A stretch of DNA of 5,239 bases. It comes from Nitrososphaerota archaeon (GTDB taxonomy: Archaea; Thermoproteota; Nitrososphaeria; Nitrososphaerales; Nitrosopumilaceae). The notes beneath the pieces are model-generated. The model did not search any database, had not been told where the DNA came from, and saw nothing but the letters and a program-made list of their open reading frames with translations. A program made the translations under genes and the position numbers. This document shows, piece by piece, positions 1-5,239 of this stretch. Each line of letters opens with the position of its first letter. Positions within the stretch are counted from its first letter, which is position 1. Location of the stretch: assembly GCA_030624325.1 (NCBI GenBank), contig JAUXKJ010000038.1, forward strand, positions 1 to 5,239, given 5' to 3'.

Positions 1-856
1 TAATTGCAGCAGTTCCTGCTGCACACGATAATGGATTTCCACCAAACGTCGATGAGTGTTCTCCTTTACTCATACATGCTAAAATATCAGGTCTTACTAG
101 AGTAGCTCCCATAGGTACTCCTCCAGCAATACCTTTTGCAAGACACATTATATCAGGAATTGTATTCCAGTGTTCACTAGCCCACATTTTTCCGGTACGA
201 CCAAAACCTGACTGAATTTCATCAAATACCAGAAGTATGTTTTTTTCATCACATGTTTTCCTTACTTCTTGTAGGAACCCATCTGGTGCAACATGAATTC
301 CACTTTCCCCCTGAATAGGCTCCAAAATCACAAAACCCGTATCTTCGTCAATTTTGGAGCGAAGTGATTCAATGTCGCCAAAAGGTGAAAAAACTACCTT
401 CTCTACCAATGGTTGAAAGACTTTCCTATATTTTGGACTGAAAGTTAATGATAATGCACCCATTGATTTTCCATGATAGGAACCATTCATTGCAATCATC
501 CCTTTTTTTCCAGTAAATTTTCTGGCAAACTTTATTGCTGCTTCAACTGCTTCTGCACCACTATTGTTTAGGTGCACTTGGGACAAGTTTTTTGGTGCAA
601 TTTTTATCAAATTCTCAAGAAACTCTTCACGAGTTTTGTTGTAAAGTGAACTGTGTACAGTAATTATTTTTTCTAGTTGTAACTTGATAGCATTTACCAC
701 ACGTTCATTTCGATGGCCAACAAGTGCAACACCATATCCTCCCATACAGTCAATGTACTCTTTACCATCAGTATCCCATACGTGAGAACCTAATCCTTTT
801 TCTATTGTAACAGGAAATCTTTGGTAAAGATTTCCCATAAATTCATCTTCAGTCAT
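1..856 (-). CDS. argD/lysJ: [LysW]-glutamate/aminoadipate semialdehyde aminotransferase, ArgD/LysJ family (C-terminus cut by window edge)
   Basis: This is a class-III PLP-dependent aminotransferase of the ArgD/LysJ group. It converts LysW-bound glutamate semialdehyde (or aminoadipate semialdehyde) to LysW-bound ornithine (or lysine), with glutamate as amino donor, in the cytoplasm. 285 residues are visible; the family usually runs to about 380-400, so roughly the last quarter lies beyond the left edge. Visible landmarks are NNSGAEA (97-103, cofactor phosphate binding), the GSYHGKSMGAL stretch from 125, the FDEIQSGFGRTGK block with Asp212 (contacts the PLP ring nitrogen), and CLAKGIAGG with Lys241 as the predicted Schiff-base lysine. 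STFGGNPL follows near 269-276. All expected catalytic residues in the visible part are present. The ATG overlaps the stop of the upstream kinase gene as ATGA, which suggests translational coupling; only a weak GGTAAT-like ribosome site precedes it. The carrier-bound substrate, rather than N-acetylornithine, is inferred from the lysW neighbourhood. Confidence 0.93.
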   Translation of the reverse strand, partial: MTEDEFMGNLYQRFPVTIEKGLGSHVWDTDGKEYIDCMGGYGVALVGHRNERVVNAIKLQLEKIITVHSSLYNKTREEFLENLIKIAPKNLSQVHLNNSGAEAVEAAIKFARKFTGKKGMIAMNGSYHGKSMGALSLTFSPKYRKVFQPLVEKVVFSPFGDIESLRSKIDEDTGFVILEPIQGESGIHVAPDGFLQEVRKTCDEKNILLVFDEIQSGFGRTGKMWASEHWNTIPDIMCLAKGIAGGVPMGATLVRPDILACMSKGEHSSTFGGNPLSCAAGTAAI

Positions 857-1656
857 TTTTGAATTACCGTGCAATTATCATGAGCAATAGCTGATGATAT
901 AGGATTTTCTTTTTGTCCATTTGCAATTATAACTTCTTTAACTCCCATGTCTAAAGCTTCTGTTGCCGCCAAAATCTTTTTTTCCATACCTGGGCCTACT
1001 TTTGTTCTAATCTCTTTTGCCTCTGCTAAACTTAACTTTGGAACAAGTTTGTCATCCATTAGTAATCCATCCACGTTTGTAACAAAAAGAACTTTGTCTG
1101 ATTTTACTGCGGCGGCTACATAAGCTGCAGCCCTATCTCCATCAACATTTAGAAAATCAAATTCCTCACTTATTGCAATTGGTGAGATAACCGGAGTCAA
1201 TCCCTGGTCAAGAAGGGAAAGGATGAAAGGTGCATTTACCTTTGAAATTTTACCTGTATAACCTCCATCAATTGCTTGTTTTCGCCCTTTTTCATTAACA
1301 ATTAGAAGTTTTTTCTTTCGTTCTGCTTGAATAGTTTTGGCATCAACTCCTGAAAATCCAACTGCATTAATACCATTTTTTTGTAACATTCTGACAATTT
1401 TTTTGTTTATGCTACCCGACATTACCATTGTAAAAATTTCTGCAGTTTCTTTGTCAGTGTATCTGCTTTTGATTCCGCTAGGAGACGTTACAAACTTTGG
1501 CTCTTTACCAAGTTGTTCAGATACTTTAGTAACTTCTTTTCCTCCACCATGAACAATTATCACTCCTTGTTCTACTACATTTTTGATATCAGAAATTGTA
1601 GTGGGATGTAGATTATCAACTACGCTGCCACCAATCTTTATCGTAATCATTTTCAC
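853..1656 (-). CDS. argB/lysZ: [LysW]-glutamate/[LysW]-aminoadipate kinase (ArgB/LysZ family)
   Basis: This is an amino-acid-kinase-fold enzyme that phosphorylates the side-chain carboxylate of LysW-bound glutamate or 2-aminoadipate. It is the LysW-dependent counterpart of acetylglutamate kinase. The 267 residues match the family length. Motifs seen are the N-terminal IKIGGS with Lys7 and Gly9-Gly10 (phosphate binding), VHGGGK (35-40), SGIKSRYT (60-67) with a substrate-binding Arg65, LNVDGDRAA (169-177) with Asn170 and Asp172, and GPGMEKKIL (221-229) with a catalytic-type lysine. The start is ambiguous. A GTG at 1656 overlaps the upstream stop as GTGA. An ATG two codons later (1650) would give MITIKIGG, which fits better the usual family N-terminus beginning directly at the first beta strand. 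Neither start has a clear ribosome site, so coupling to the upstream reductase gene is likely. The stop overlaps the next start as ATGA. Substrate choice (Glu, aminoadipate or both) is inferred only from context. Confidence 0.94.
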   Translation of the reverse strand: MKMITIKIGGSVVDNLHPTTISDIKNVVEQGVIIVHGGGKEVTKVSEQLGKEPKFVTSPSGIKSRYTDKETAEIFTMVMSGSINKKIVRMLQKNGINAVGFSGVDAKTIQAERKKKLLIVNEKGRKQAIDGGYTGKISKVNAPFILSLLDQGLTPVISPIAISEEFDFLNVDGDRAAAYVAAAVKSDKVLFVTNVDGLLMDDKLVPKLSLAEAKEIRTKVGPGMEKKILAATEALDMGVKEVIIANGQKENPISSAIAHDNCTVIQK

Positions 1657-2699
1657 ACAGGAGTAAGAGGAGTATAGTTAAGACCTTGCATTTCGTCCAA
1701 ACCTGACATAACATTCATGTTTTGTATGGCAGACCCAGCTGCACCTTTCATTAAATTATCTGAGGCAGATAATGCAATTAATCTGTGATTGTCCTCGTCT
1801 ATATCAAATCCAATATCACAAAAGTTTGAACCAACAAGAAATTTAGGATCTGGGAATTTGTATAATCCTTTTTTATCACGAATCAATCTAATGAATTTTT
1901 CTTTTCCATACGTATCACGATAAAGTTTCCAAAGATCTTTTTCTGAAGTGTCATCTTTCATGAAGGTATGGTTAGTACACAAAATTCCTCTAACTACATC
2001 AACTGCATGAGGACTCATTGATATACGGATTTTTTTTCCTGCAATTTCACTTAATTCTTGTTCAATCTCACCAGTGTGTCTGTGTTTTGCTGGCTTGTAT
2101 GGTCGAATTACTCCGGCCCTCATTGCGTGGGCTGTTCCTGAGCCAGCACCTGCTCCAGAAGAACCTATTTTTGCATCAACAACTATGTGTTCAGTATCAA
2201 TTAGATCATTTCTAATCAGTGGGGCTAATGCTAAAATTGATGTAACTGCCATGCATCCTGGGCATGATACCAATTGTGCTTTTTTAATTTCTTCTCGGTG
2301 AAGTTCTGGAACTCCGAAAACTGATTTGGGAAGATAGTCTGGATGAGTATGTTCCCAACCATACCACTTTGGGTAATCTTCAGGATTATGAAGTCTGAAA
2401 TCTGCACTTAAATCGATTATTTTCATACCTCTATCGTACATCTCTTTTACGATTTCAGTGGCAGTTCCGTGAGGTACTGCTGTAAAAACTAGGTCACACT
2501 TGTCAGACATCTTGTCGTAATTAAGCTCAGAAAAAGTAAGTTCTGTAAATCCTTTGAGACTTGGCTGAACTCTGTGTAAATACTCTCCTACATGTTGACG
2601 CGATGTAACCATAGTGATTTCAACATCTGGGTGATTTACTAAAAGACGTAAGGTCTCGCCACCAACATATCCTGATGCACCTACAATTCCTACCTTCAT
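1653..2699 (-). CDS. argC/lysY: [LysW]-glutamyl/aminoadipyl phosphate reductase (ArgC/LysY family)
   Basis: This NADPH-dependent reductase converts the LysW-bound acyl phosphate to the semialdehyde, the step after the LysZ kinase. The 348 residues are a full-length ArgC/LysY protein. The N-terminus is a Rossmann dinucleotide-binding motif (GIVGASGYVGGE, 4-15). VFTAVPHGTA (71-80) and IDLSADFRL (95-103) are typical ArgC segments. SCPGC (145-149) holds the predicted catalytic Cys149, and HRHTGEIEQE (206-215) carries the conserved histidines, one of which should act as the general acid/base. SGAGAGSGTAHA follows at 181-192. The ATG at 2699 is preceded by AAGGGG with a 5-base spacer, the clearest ribosome site of the run; it follows a 27-bp gap after lysX, the longest gap inside the operon. 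The stop overlaps a GTG start of the kinase gene. The classical acetyl-glutamyl-phosphate role is less likely, because lysW lies two genes upstream. Confidence 0.95.
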   Translation of the reverse strand: MKVGIVGASGYVGGETLRLLVNHPDVEITMVTSRQHVGEYLHRVQPSLKGFTELTFSELNYDKMSDKCDLVFTAVPHGTATEIVKEMYDRGMKIIDLSADFRLHNPEDYPKWYGWEHTHPDYLPKSVFGVPELHREEIKKAQLVSCPGCMAVTSILALAPLIRNDLIDTEHIVVDAKIGSSGAGAGSGTAHAMRAGVIRPYKPAKHRHTGEIEQELSEIAGKKIRISMSPHAVDVVRGILCTNHTFMKDDTSEKDLWKLYRDTYGKEKFIRLIRDKKGLYKFPDPKFLVGSNFCDIGFDIDEDNHRLIALSASDNLMKGAAGSAIQNMNVMSGLDEMQGLNYTPLTPV

Positions 2700-2714
2700 A
2701 GATACCCCTTTGTA
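2688..2714 (-). promoter_or_regulatory. Ribosome binding site and start region of argC/lysY
   Basis: Read on the minus strand, AAGGGG ends five bases before the ATG of the reductase gene and can pair with the CCUCC end of archaeal 16S rRNA. It sits in the only sizeable gap of the operon (27 bp). This gene is therefore probably initiated independently instead of only by coupling. Confidence 0.6.
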
Positions 2715-2726
2715 ATACGGTATAAT

Positions 2727-3584
2727 TTATTTCCTAATGGAACTTACTGCAAATTCAATCATTTCTTTTGGAATATTCTTTTTTGCAACTTTAGCTAAAC
2801 CTTTGAATTCTACAGTATTATTCACTTCATGAACTAATAATCCCTTTTTCTCATCTTCCATAAGATCAACCCCCAAAATTCCTCCTCCAACTGCTTGAGA
2901 TGCCTTTGCACAAATATCTTCTAATTCATTAGTTATTTCACAGATTTCTGGGTCTGCTCCAAGTGCAATGTTTGTTTTGAAACCTCCTGTAGATTTACGA
3001 TACATACCTGCAATTGCTCTGTCTCCAACTGTAATCACTCTCAAGTCTCTTGGTGGGCGTTTCACTAATTCTTGTAGATAGAAAATTCTGTCATGAGTAC
3101 CATCTGATAATTCTCTTAATTCAAACACAGCGTCAACAGCATCTTTATCTTTTAGAGCCATAACTCCACGTCCCCAACTTCCAATTACGGGTTTTATCAC
3201 TAATGGATATCCGACTTTGTCAAAATTTTCTCTCGCAGCATCAGCTGAGAATGAAAAATAGGTTTTTGGAGTTGGCACTCCATGTTTTTTTAGGAGCAAT
3301 GAAAGAAACAATTTATTTCCACACTTTCTTGCAACTTCAAACTTGTTTATTACTGGACAATCAAAGAATTCAAGACAGGCAGTAAAATGTAAGCCTCTAA
3401 AATAACTAATACATCTTTGAAAAATAATATTTCCAAAATCATACTCGTCTAATTTACTATCTGTGTTAAACTGGATGGACTTTGCATCTAAAAGAACTGA
3501 TTCGTGAGCCAGATTCAGGGCTTCTTTTTGGAGCAACTTTTCTTCTGACCGTAGTCGATCAAAAATGATACATATCTTTGACAA
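2727..3584 (-). CDS. lysX/argX: LysW-glutamate/aminoadipate ligase (LysX/ArgX, RimK-related ATP-grasp)
   Basis: This ATP-grasp ligase joins the alpha-amino group of glutamate (ArgX role) or 2-aminoadipate (LysX role) to the side-chain carboxylate of the C-terminal glutamate of LysW. It thereby opens the carrier-bound pathway. The 285 residues match LysX length. Visible features are an N-terminal IIFDRLRSEEK segment typical of LysX, the ATP-binding VIKPVIGSWGRG (129-140) with Lys131, FYLQELV (168-174) at the adenine hinge, RDLRVITVGDRAIAGMYR (179-196), and the metal-binding set Asp240, Glu253 and Asn255 in HEVNNT. The substrate-loop stretch GGFKTN (200-205) lies where RimK has GDFRSN. This is compatible with glutamate as substrate but is not proof. 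The start is TTG, immediately after the lysW stop with no spacer; GGGGAG inside the lysW end is the ribosome site. No in-frame ATG lies near enough to give a normal N-terminus, so the TTG is well supported. Confidence 0.94.
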   Translation of the reverse strand: MSKICIIFDRLRSEEKLLQKEALNLAHESVLLDAKSIQFNTDSKLDEYDFGNIIFQRCISYFRGLHFTACLEFFDCPVINKFEVARKCGNKLFLSLLLKKHGVPTPKTYFSFSADAARENFDKVGYPLVIKPVIGSWGRGVMALKDKDAVDAVFELRELSDGTHDRIFYLQELVKRPPRDLRVITVGDRAIAGMYRKSTGGFKTNIALGADPEICEITNELEDICAKASQAVGGGILGVDLMEDEKKGLLVHEVNNTVEFKGLAKVAKKNIPKEMIEFAVSSIRK

Positions 3585-3597
3585 TTACTCTCCCCAA
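3582..3597 (-). promoter_or_regulatory. Ribosome binding site for lysX within the lysW C-terminal codons
   Basis: GGGGAG is formed by the Trp-Gly-Glu codons of the lysW EDWGE tail and is followed by the lysW TAA and then at once by the lysX TTG. It supplies a well-placed ribosome site for an otherwise weak TTG start, and so decides that start. Confidence 0.6.
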
Positions 3598-3752
3598 TCT
3601 TCGCCAACAGTTTCTGCTTGTTTTAATTCGACATTGGAACCCTCTTTCTTTGAGATTTCAAAGTCGGCTCCACAATCAGGACAGGAGACGATTTCTCCAT
3701 TGGAGGCATCGTTAGGGACATTGATATTTCCATCACATTCGGGACAGTTCAT
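3585..3752 (-). CDS. lysW: Amino-group carrier protein LysW (LysW/ArgW)
   Basis: This is a 55-residue acidic carrier protein. Its C-terminal glutamate is the attachment point for glutamate or 2-aminoadipate, protecting the amino group while LysZ, LysY and LysJ act on the side chain. It starts MNCPECDGNI and contains SCPDCGADFEI. Cys3/Cys6 and Cys24/Cys27 form the two knuckles of a zinc ribbon. It ends in EDWGE, the hallmark C-terminus of the family, with Glu55 as the modified residue. The usual family length is about 54. The ATG is nine bases after the argG stop and is preceded by GGTGAT, a strong match to the archaeal Shine-Dalgarno, which overlaps the argG stop codon. The TAA stop is directly followed by the lysX TTG. 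Small size makes this gene easy to miss, but the motifs and context make the call firm. Confidence 0.96.
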   Translation of the reverse strand: MNCPECDGNINVPNDASNGEIVSCPDCGADFEISKKEGSNVELKQAETVGEDWGE

Positions 3753-3769
3753 CGATTCAAATCACCACT
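3753..3769 (-). promoter_or_regulatory. Shine-Dalgarno of lysW overlapping the argG stop codon
   Basis: On the minus strand, GGTGAT spans the last Trp codon and TGA stop of argG and lies eight bases before the lysW ATG. GGTGAT is complementary to the AUCACC segment at the 3' end of archaeal 16S rRNA. This should favour re-initiation and strong translation of the carrier protein after argG. Confidence 0.6.
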
Positions 3770-4961
3770 TTTTTTGTAATTTATTAGCTTCTGTTGACTG
3801 CATTCCCCATAATTCTACAAATCCTCGAGCTAATTTTTGATCGAATGTAGAACCTTTTCCATAGGTAGCAATGTCGTGACTATACAAAGAATACTTTGAT
3901 TTTCTACCAACTACTCTTAAACTTCCCTTGAACATTTTGATCTTCACCGTCCCAGACACACTTTTTTGAGTCTGATCGATAAATGATTCTAGATCTTTTC
4001 TAAGAGGATCTTGCCATAAACCAGAGTACACTAACCAGGCCCATTCGTCATCAACAAAGGATTTGAATTTTGTTTCATGTTTTGTGTGTACCATTTTTTC
4101 CAAGTCAGAATGAGCCTCTATTAAACAAGTTGCAGCAGGAGTCTCATAAACTTCACGAGATTTTATTCCAACAACACGGTCTTCTATATGATCAACAATT
4201 CCTACTCCTGCGGCACCAGCTTTTTTGTTAATGTACTCAATTAATTCAACAGGATTTTTTTGTTTGCCATCTACTGAAACAGGAATGCCACCTTCAAACT
4301 TAATTTCAAGATAGCTTGGTTTGTTTGGTAAATTCTTAGTTTTTACCCAAATGAAAGCATCATGCGGGGGTTCATTGAAAGGATTTTCTAATAATCCTCC
4401 TTCTATTGCTCGTCCCCATAAATTTTGATCAATACTGAATTTTTTTGCAACAGTATCGATTTTAATTCCATGTTTTTTAGCAAATTTTAGTTCAGTAGTT
4501 CTATCTAAATTCAAATCCCTAATAGGGGCAATTATAGGTAAATTCGAACCAGAACGCATTGTAACATCAAACCTAACTTGATCATTTCCTTTTCCTGAAC
4601 AGCCATGCGCCAGTGCAGTAGCCTTTTCCTTTTTTGCAATTTCTAAAACCTTTTGTGCAATTAATGGTCTTGCAAGAGCTGTTGCAAGACAATATTTTTT
4701 CTGGTATAGTGCATTTGCCTTTATGGATGGAAAAATAAATTTTGTAACAAATTCTTTTTTTGCATCAATGTTGTAATGTTTTATTACTCCAAGCTTTTTT
4801 GCCTTTGCAGTAATTTTTTTAATATTATCCCCTTGTCCAACATCTACAGTGACTGTAACGACATCCATGTTGTGATTTTCTTGTAGATATTTTACTACCA
4901 CTGAGGTATCTAATCCTCCTGAAAATGCTAGTATAGCTTTTTGTTTCATTGAGCAGTTCAC
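3762..4961 (-). CDS. argG: Argininosuccinate synthase
   Basis: ArgG joins citrulline and aspartate, using ATP, to give argininosuccinate, the penultimate step of arginine synthesis in the cytoplasm. Counting from the GTG at 4961 it has 399 residues. Landmarks are the PP-loop AFSGGLDTS (12-20), VDVGQGDN (39-46), AHGCSGKGNDQVRF (118-131) and SIDQNLWGRAIEGG (176-189), with EWAWLVYSGLWQDPL (306-320) in the C-terminal multimerisation domain. The length is normal and no key residue is missing. The start is uncertain. An ATG at 4949 gives MKQKAILAFSGG, which fits the usual family N-terminus better than the extra MNCS from the GTG. AAGG lies too close to the GTG and rather far from the ATG to decide. 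It is the first gene of the minus-strand run and shares a 157-bp divergent region with the plus-strand gene. Its place ahead of lysW ties the carrier pathway to arginine. Confidence 0.97.
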   Translation of the reverse strand: MNCSMKQKAILAFSGGLDTSVVVKYLQENHNMDVVTVTVDVGQGDNIKKITAKAKKLGVIKHYNIDAKKEFVTKFIFPSIKANALYQKKYCLATALARPLIAQKVLEIAKKEKATALAHGCSGKGNDQVRFDVTMRSGSNLPIIAPIRDLNLDRTTELKFAKKHGIKIDTVAKKFSIDQNLWGRAIEGGLLENPFNEPPHDAFIWVKTKNLPNKPSYLEIKFEGGIPVSVDGKQKNPVELIEYINKKAGAAGVGIVDHIEDRVVGIKSREVYETPAATCLIEAHSDLEKMVHTKHETKFKSFVDDEWAWLVYSGLWQDPLRKDLESFIDQTQKSVSGTVKIKMFKGSLRVVGRKSKYSLYSHDIATYGKGSTFDQKLARGFVELWGMQSTEANKLQKKW

Positions 4962-4975
4962 TGACCTTATTTGTG

Positions 4976-5005
4976 CATTTATCTTTTGTGTTGTTTTGTT
5001 TTATC
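4976..5005 (-). promoter_or_regulatory. argG: Possible promoter of the argG operon (two weak TATA-like boxes)
   Basis: Read on the minus strand, GATAAAAC (5005-4998) and GATAAATG (4983-4976) are A/T-rich boxes that could bind TBP. The usual archaeal spacing of about 26 bases from box centre would put transcription starts near 4975 or 4954, just before the GTG/ATG candidates. Neither matches a strong TATA consensus, and the choice between them is open. A third option is the TTAAATAA reading of the box at 5089-5096, which would give a leader of more than 100 bases. Confidence 0.3.
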
Positions 5006-5011
5006 AAAGCC

Positions 5012-5049
5012 TTGATGTTCAAACCAAGTAGAGAGTTCAACACCTGAAC
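5012..5049. promoter_or_regulatory. Candidate operator: clustered GTTCA repeats
   Basis: This stretch holds GTTCAA at 5017-5022 and again at 5035-5040. The inverted copy TGAAC at 5045-5049 makes a perfect 5-bp inverted repeat with a 5-base spacer together with 5035-5039. The first copy also lies inside TTGA-TGT-TCAA (5012-5022). A further GTTCA lies at 4956-4960, by the argG start. The arrangement in a divergent intergenic region suggests a regulator site, for example of an Lrp/AsnC-type protein, but no protein is identified and short AT-rich repeats can arise by chance. Confidence 0.3.
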
Positions 5050-5065
5050 AAGAATTTTTTCATAC

Positions 5066-5084
5066 TAGCTCAAGCTAAAATTAG
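5066..5084. repeat. Two overlapping short palindromes
   Basis: TAGCT-CA-AGCTA (5066-5077) is a perfect 5-bp inverted repeat. It overlaps CTAA-AA-TTAG (5075-5084), a perfect 4-bp one. They lie just upstream of the TATA-like box of the plus-strand gene, where BRE or activator contacts would be expected. The arms are too short to count as a terminator, and chance is a real alternative. Confidence 0.3.
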
Positions 5085-5088
5085 AACA

Positions 5089-5096
5089 TTATTTAA
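5089..5096 (+). promoter_or_regulatory. TATA-like box for the plus-strand transporter gene
   Basis: TTATTTAA is centred about 26 bases before the ATG at 5119, the typical archaeal distance from TATA box to transcription start. The mRNA would therefore begin at or next to the start codon and be leaderless, in keeping with the absence of a purine-rich ribosome site directly before the ATG. Confidence 0.5.
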
Positions 5097-5118
5097 CCAA
5101 TGATTATAACGGTGTTTT

Positions 5119-5239
5119 ATGAAAATTCGTTCGGTAATATTTGCTGGAATCATTGCCATTGTTGCAATTAGCGTAGCTGTTGCCATTTATGATACAGATC
5201 CTAGAGACGAAAACAAAATTCGGGTTGCATATTTTCCAA
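5119..5239 (+). CDS. Probable ABC transporter substrate-binding protein, NitT/TauT (NMT1) type, N-terminal fragment
   Basis: Only the first 40 codons are in the window. The protein starts MKIRSV, followed by a hydrophobic run from about residue 6 to 24 that fits a signal peptide or N-terminal membrane anchor. A charged DTDPRDENK linker leads into IRVAYFP. That last segment resembles the first beta strand of substrate-binding proteins of nitrate/sulfonate/taurine-type ABC importers, where the mature domain often opens this way. No lipobox cysteine follows the hydrophobic run, so the protein would be either held by the uncleaved segment or cleaved and released. The gene is divergent from argG and reads out of the right edge. 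The transported compound cannot be told from this fragment. The open frame and the TATA-like box 26 bases upstream support the start. A different secreted protein remains possible. Confidence 0.65.
   Translation, partial: MKIRSVIFAGIIAIVAISVAVAIYDTDPRDENKIRVAYFP

Noticed and set aside
1337..1552. Plus-strand 71-codon frame inside the kinase gene
   Set aside because: Antisense shadow; the kinase motifs on the other strand explain the conservation of this region.
2018..2301. Two overlapping plus-strand frames inside argC/lysY
   Set aside because: Antisense shadows of a well-conserved gene, with no motif or promoter.
2717..2731. AT-rich ATAAATTATA between lysX and argC as an internal TATA box
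   Set aside because: It overlaps the lysX stop and would start transcripts inside argC, since the usual 26-base spacing passes the ATG at 2699. It is better explained as an AT-rich junction.
3565..3840. Plus-strand 91-codon open frame across the lysW region
   Set aside because: It is antisense to lysW and the ends of lysX and argG, has no recognisable motif, and lysW on the other strand is clearly real.
4825..5043. Minus-strand 72-codon frame starting with GTG upstream of argG and overlapping its start, which could be read as a leader peptide
   Set aside because: Most of it overlaps argG out of frame, it has no run of Arg codons near its start, no clear ribosome site and a composition that looks like a frame shadow.
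5035..5049. GTTCA/TGAAC inverted repeat as a transcription terminator
   Set aside because: The stem is only 5 bp, it lies between two divergent gene starts where no transcript should end, and no T-tract follows in a useful place.

Overview
The window is a compact, AT-rich stretch that reads as archaeal. It most likely comes from the Nitrososphaerota (ammonia-oxidising Thaumarchaeota, Nitrosopumilus-like). This rests on the LysW amino-group-carrier genes, the tight operon packing, GGTGAT/GGGG-type ribosome binding sites, a TATA-like box placed for a leaderless mRNA, and the gene order argG-lysW-lysX-lysY-lysZ-lysJ. The taxonomic call is inference from family knowledge; no rRNA or other marker gene is present.

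About 95% of the window is one minus-strand gene run, transcribed from right to left. It contains argG (argininosuccinate synthase), lysW (a 55-residue carrier protein with a Zn ribbon and a C-terminal EDWGE), lysX/argX (ATP-grasp ligase, TTG start), lysY/argC (phosphate reductase), lysZ/argB (kinase) and lysJ/argD (aminotransferase, cut by the left edge of the window). Spacing is very tight: 9 bp, 0 bp, 27 bp, a 4-bp GTGA overlap (or a 2-bp gap if the ATG is used), and a 4-bp ATGA overlap.

The genes form a near-complete route. LysX attaches glutamate (or 2-aminoadipate) to the terminal glutamate of LysW. LysZ phosphorylates the bound side-chain carboxylate, LysY reduces it to the semialdehyde, and LysJ transaminates it to LysW-bound ornithine (or lysine). 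A hydrolase (LysK/ArgE type), expected outside the window, would release the product. ArgG then acts on citrulline later in arginine synthesis. Because argG heads the operon, arginine is at least one product. Whether the same enzymes also make lysine cannot be decided from this window.

At the right end, a 157-bp divergent intergenic region separates argG from the start of a plus-strand gene. That gene has an N-terminal membrane or signal segment followed by a sequence resembling NitT/TauT-type ABC transporter substrate-binding proteins; only 40 codons are visible. The intergenic region holds TATA-like boxes, several copies of GTTCA in direct and inverted arrangement, and two short palindromes. 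These make it the likely control region for both directions.

I see no mobile element, CRISPR array, tRNA or rRNA, and no broken gene. The pathway is already known biochemically. I found no convincing undescribed system; the points of real interest are the translation-signal arrangements and the divergent control region.
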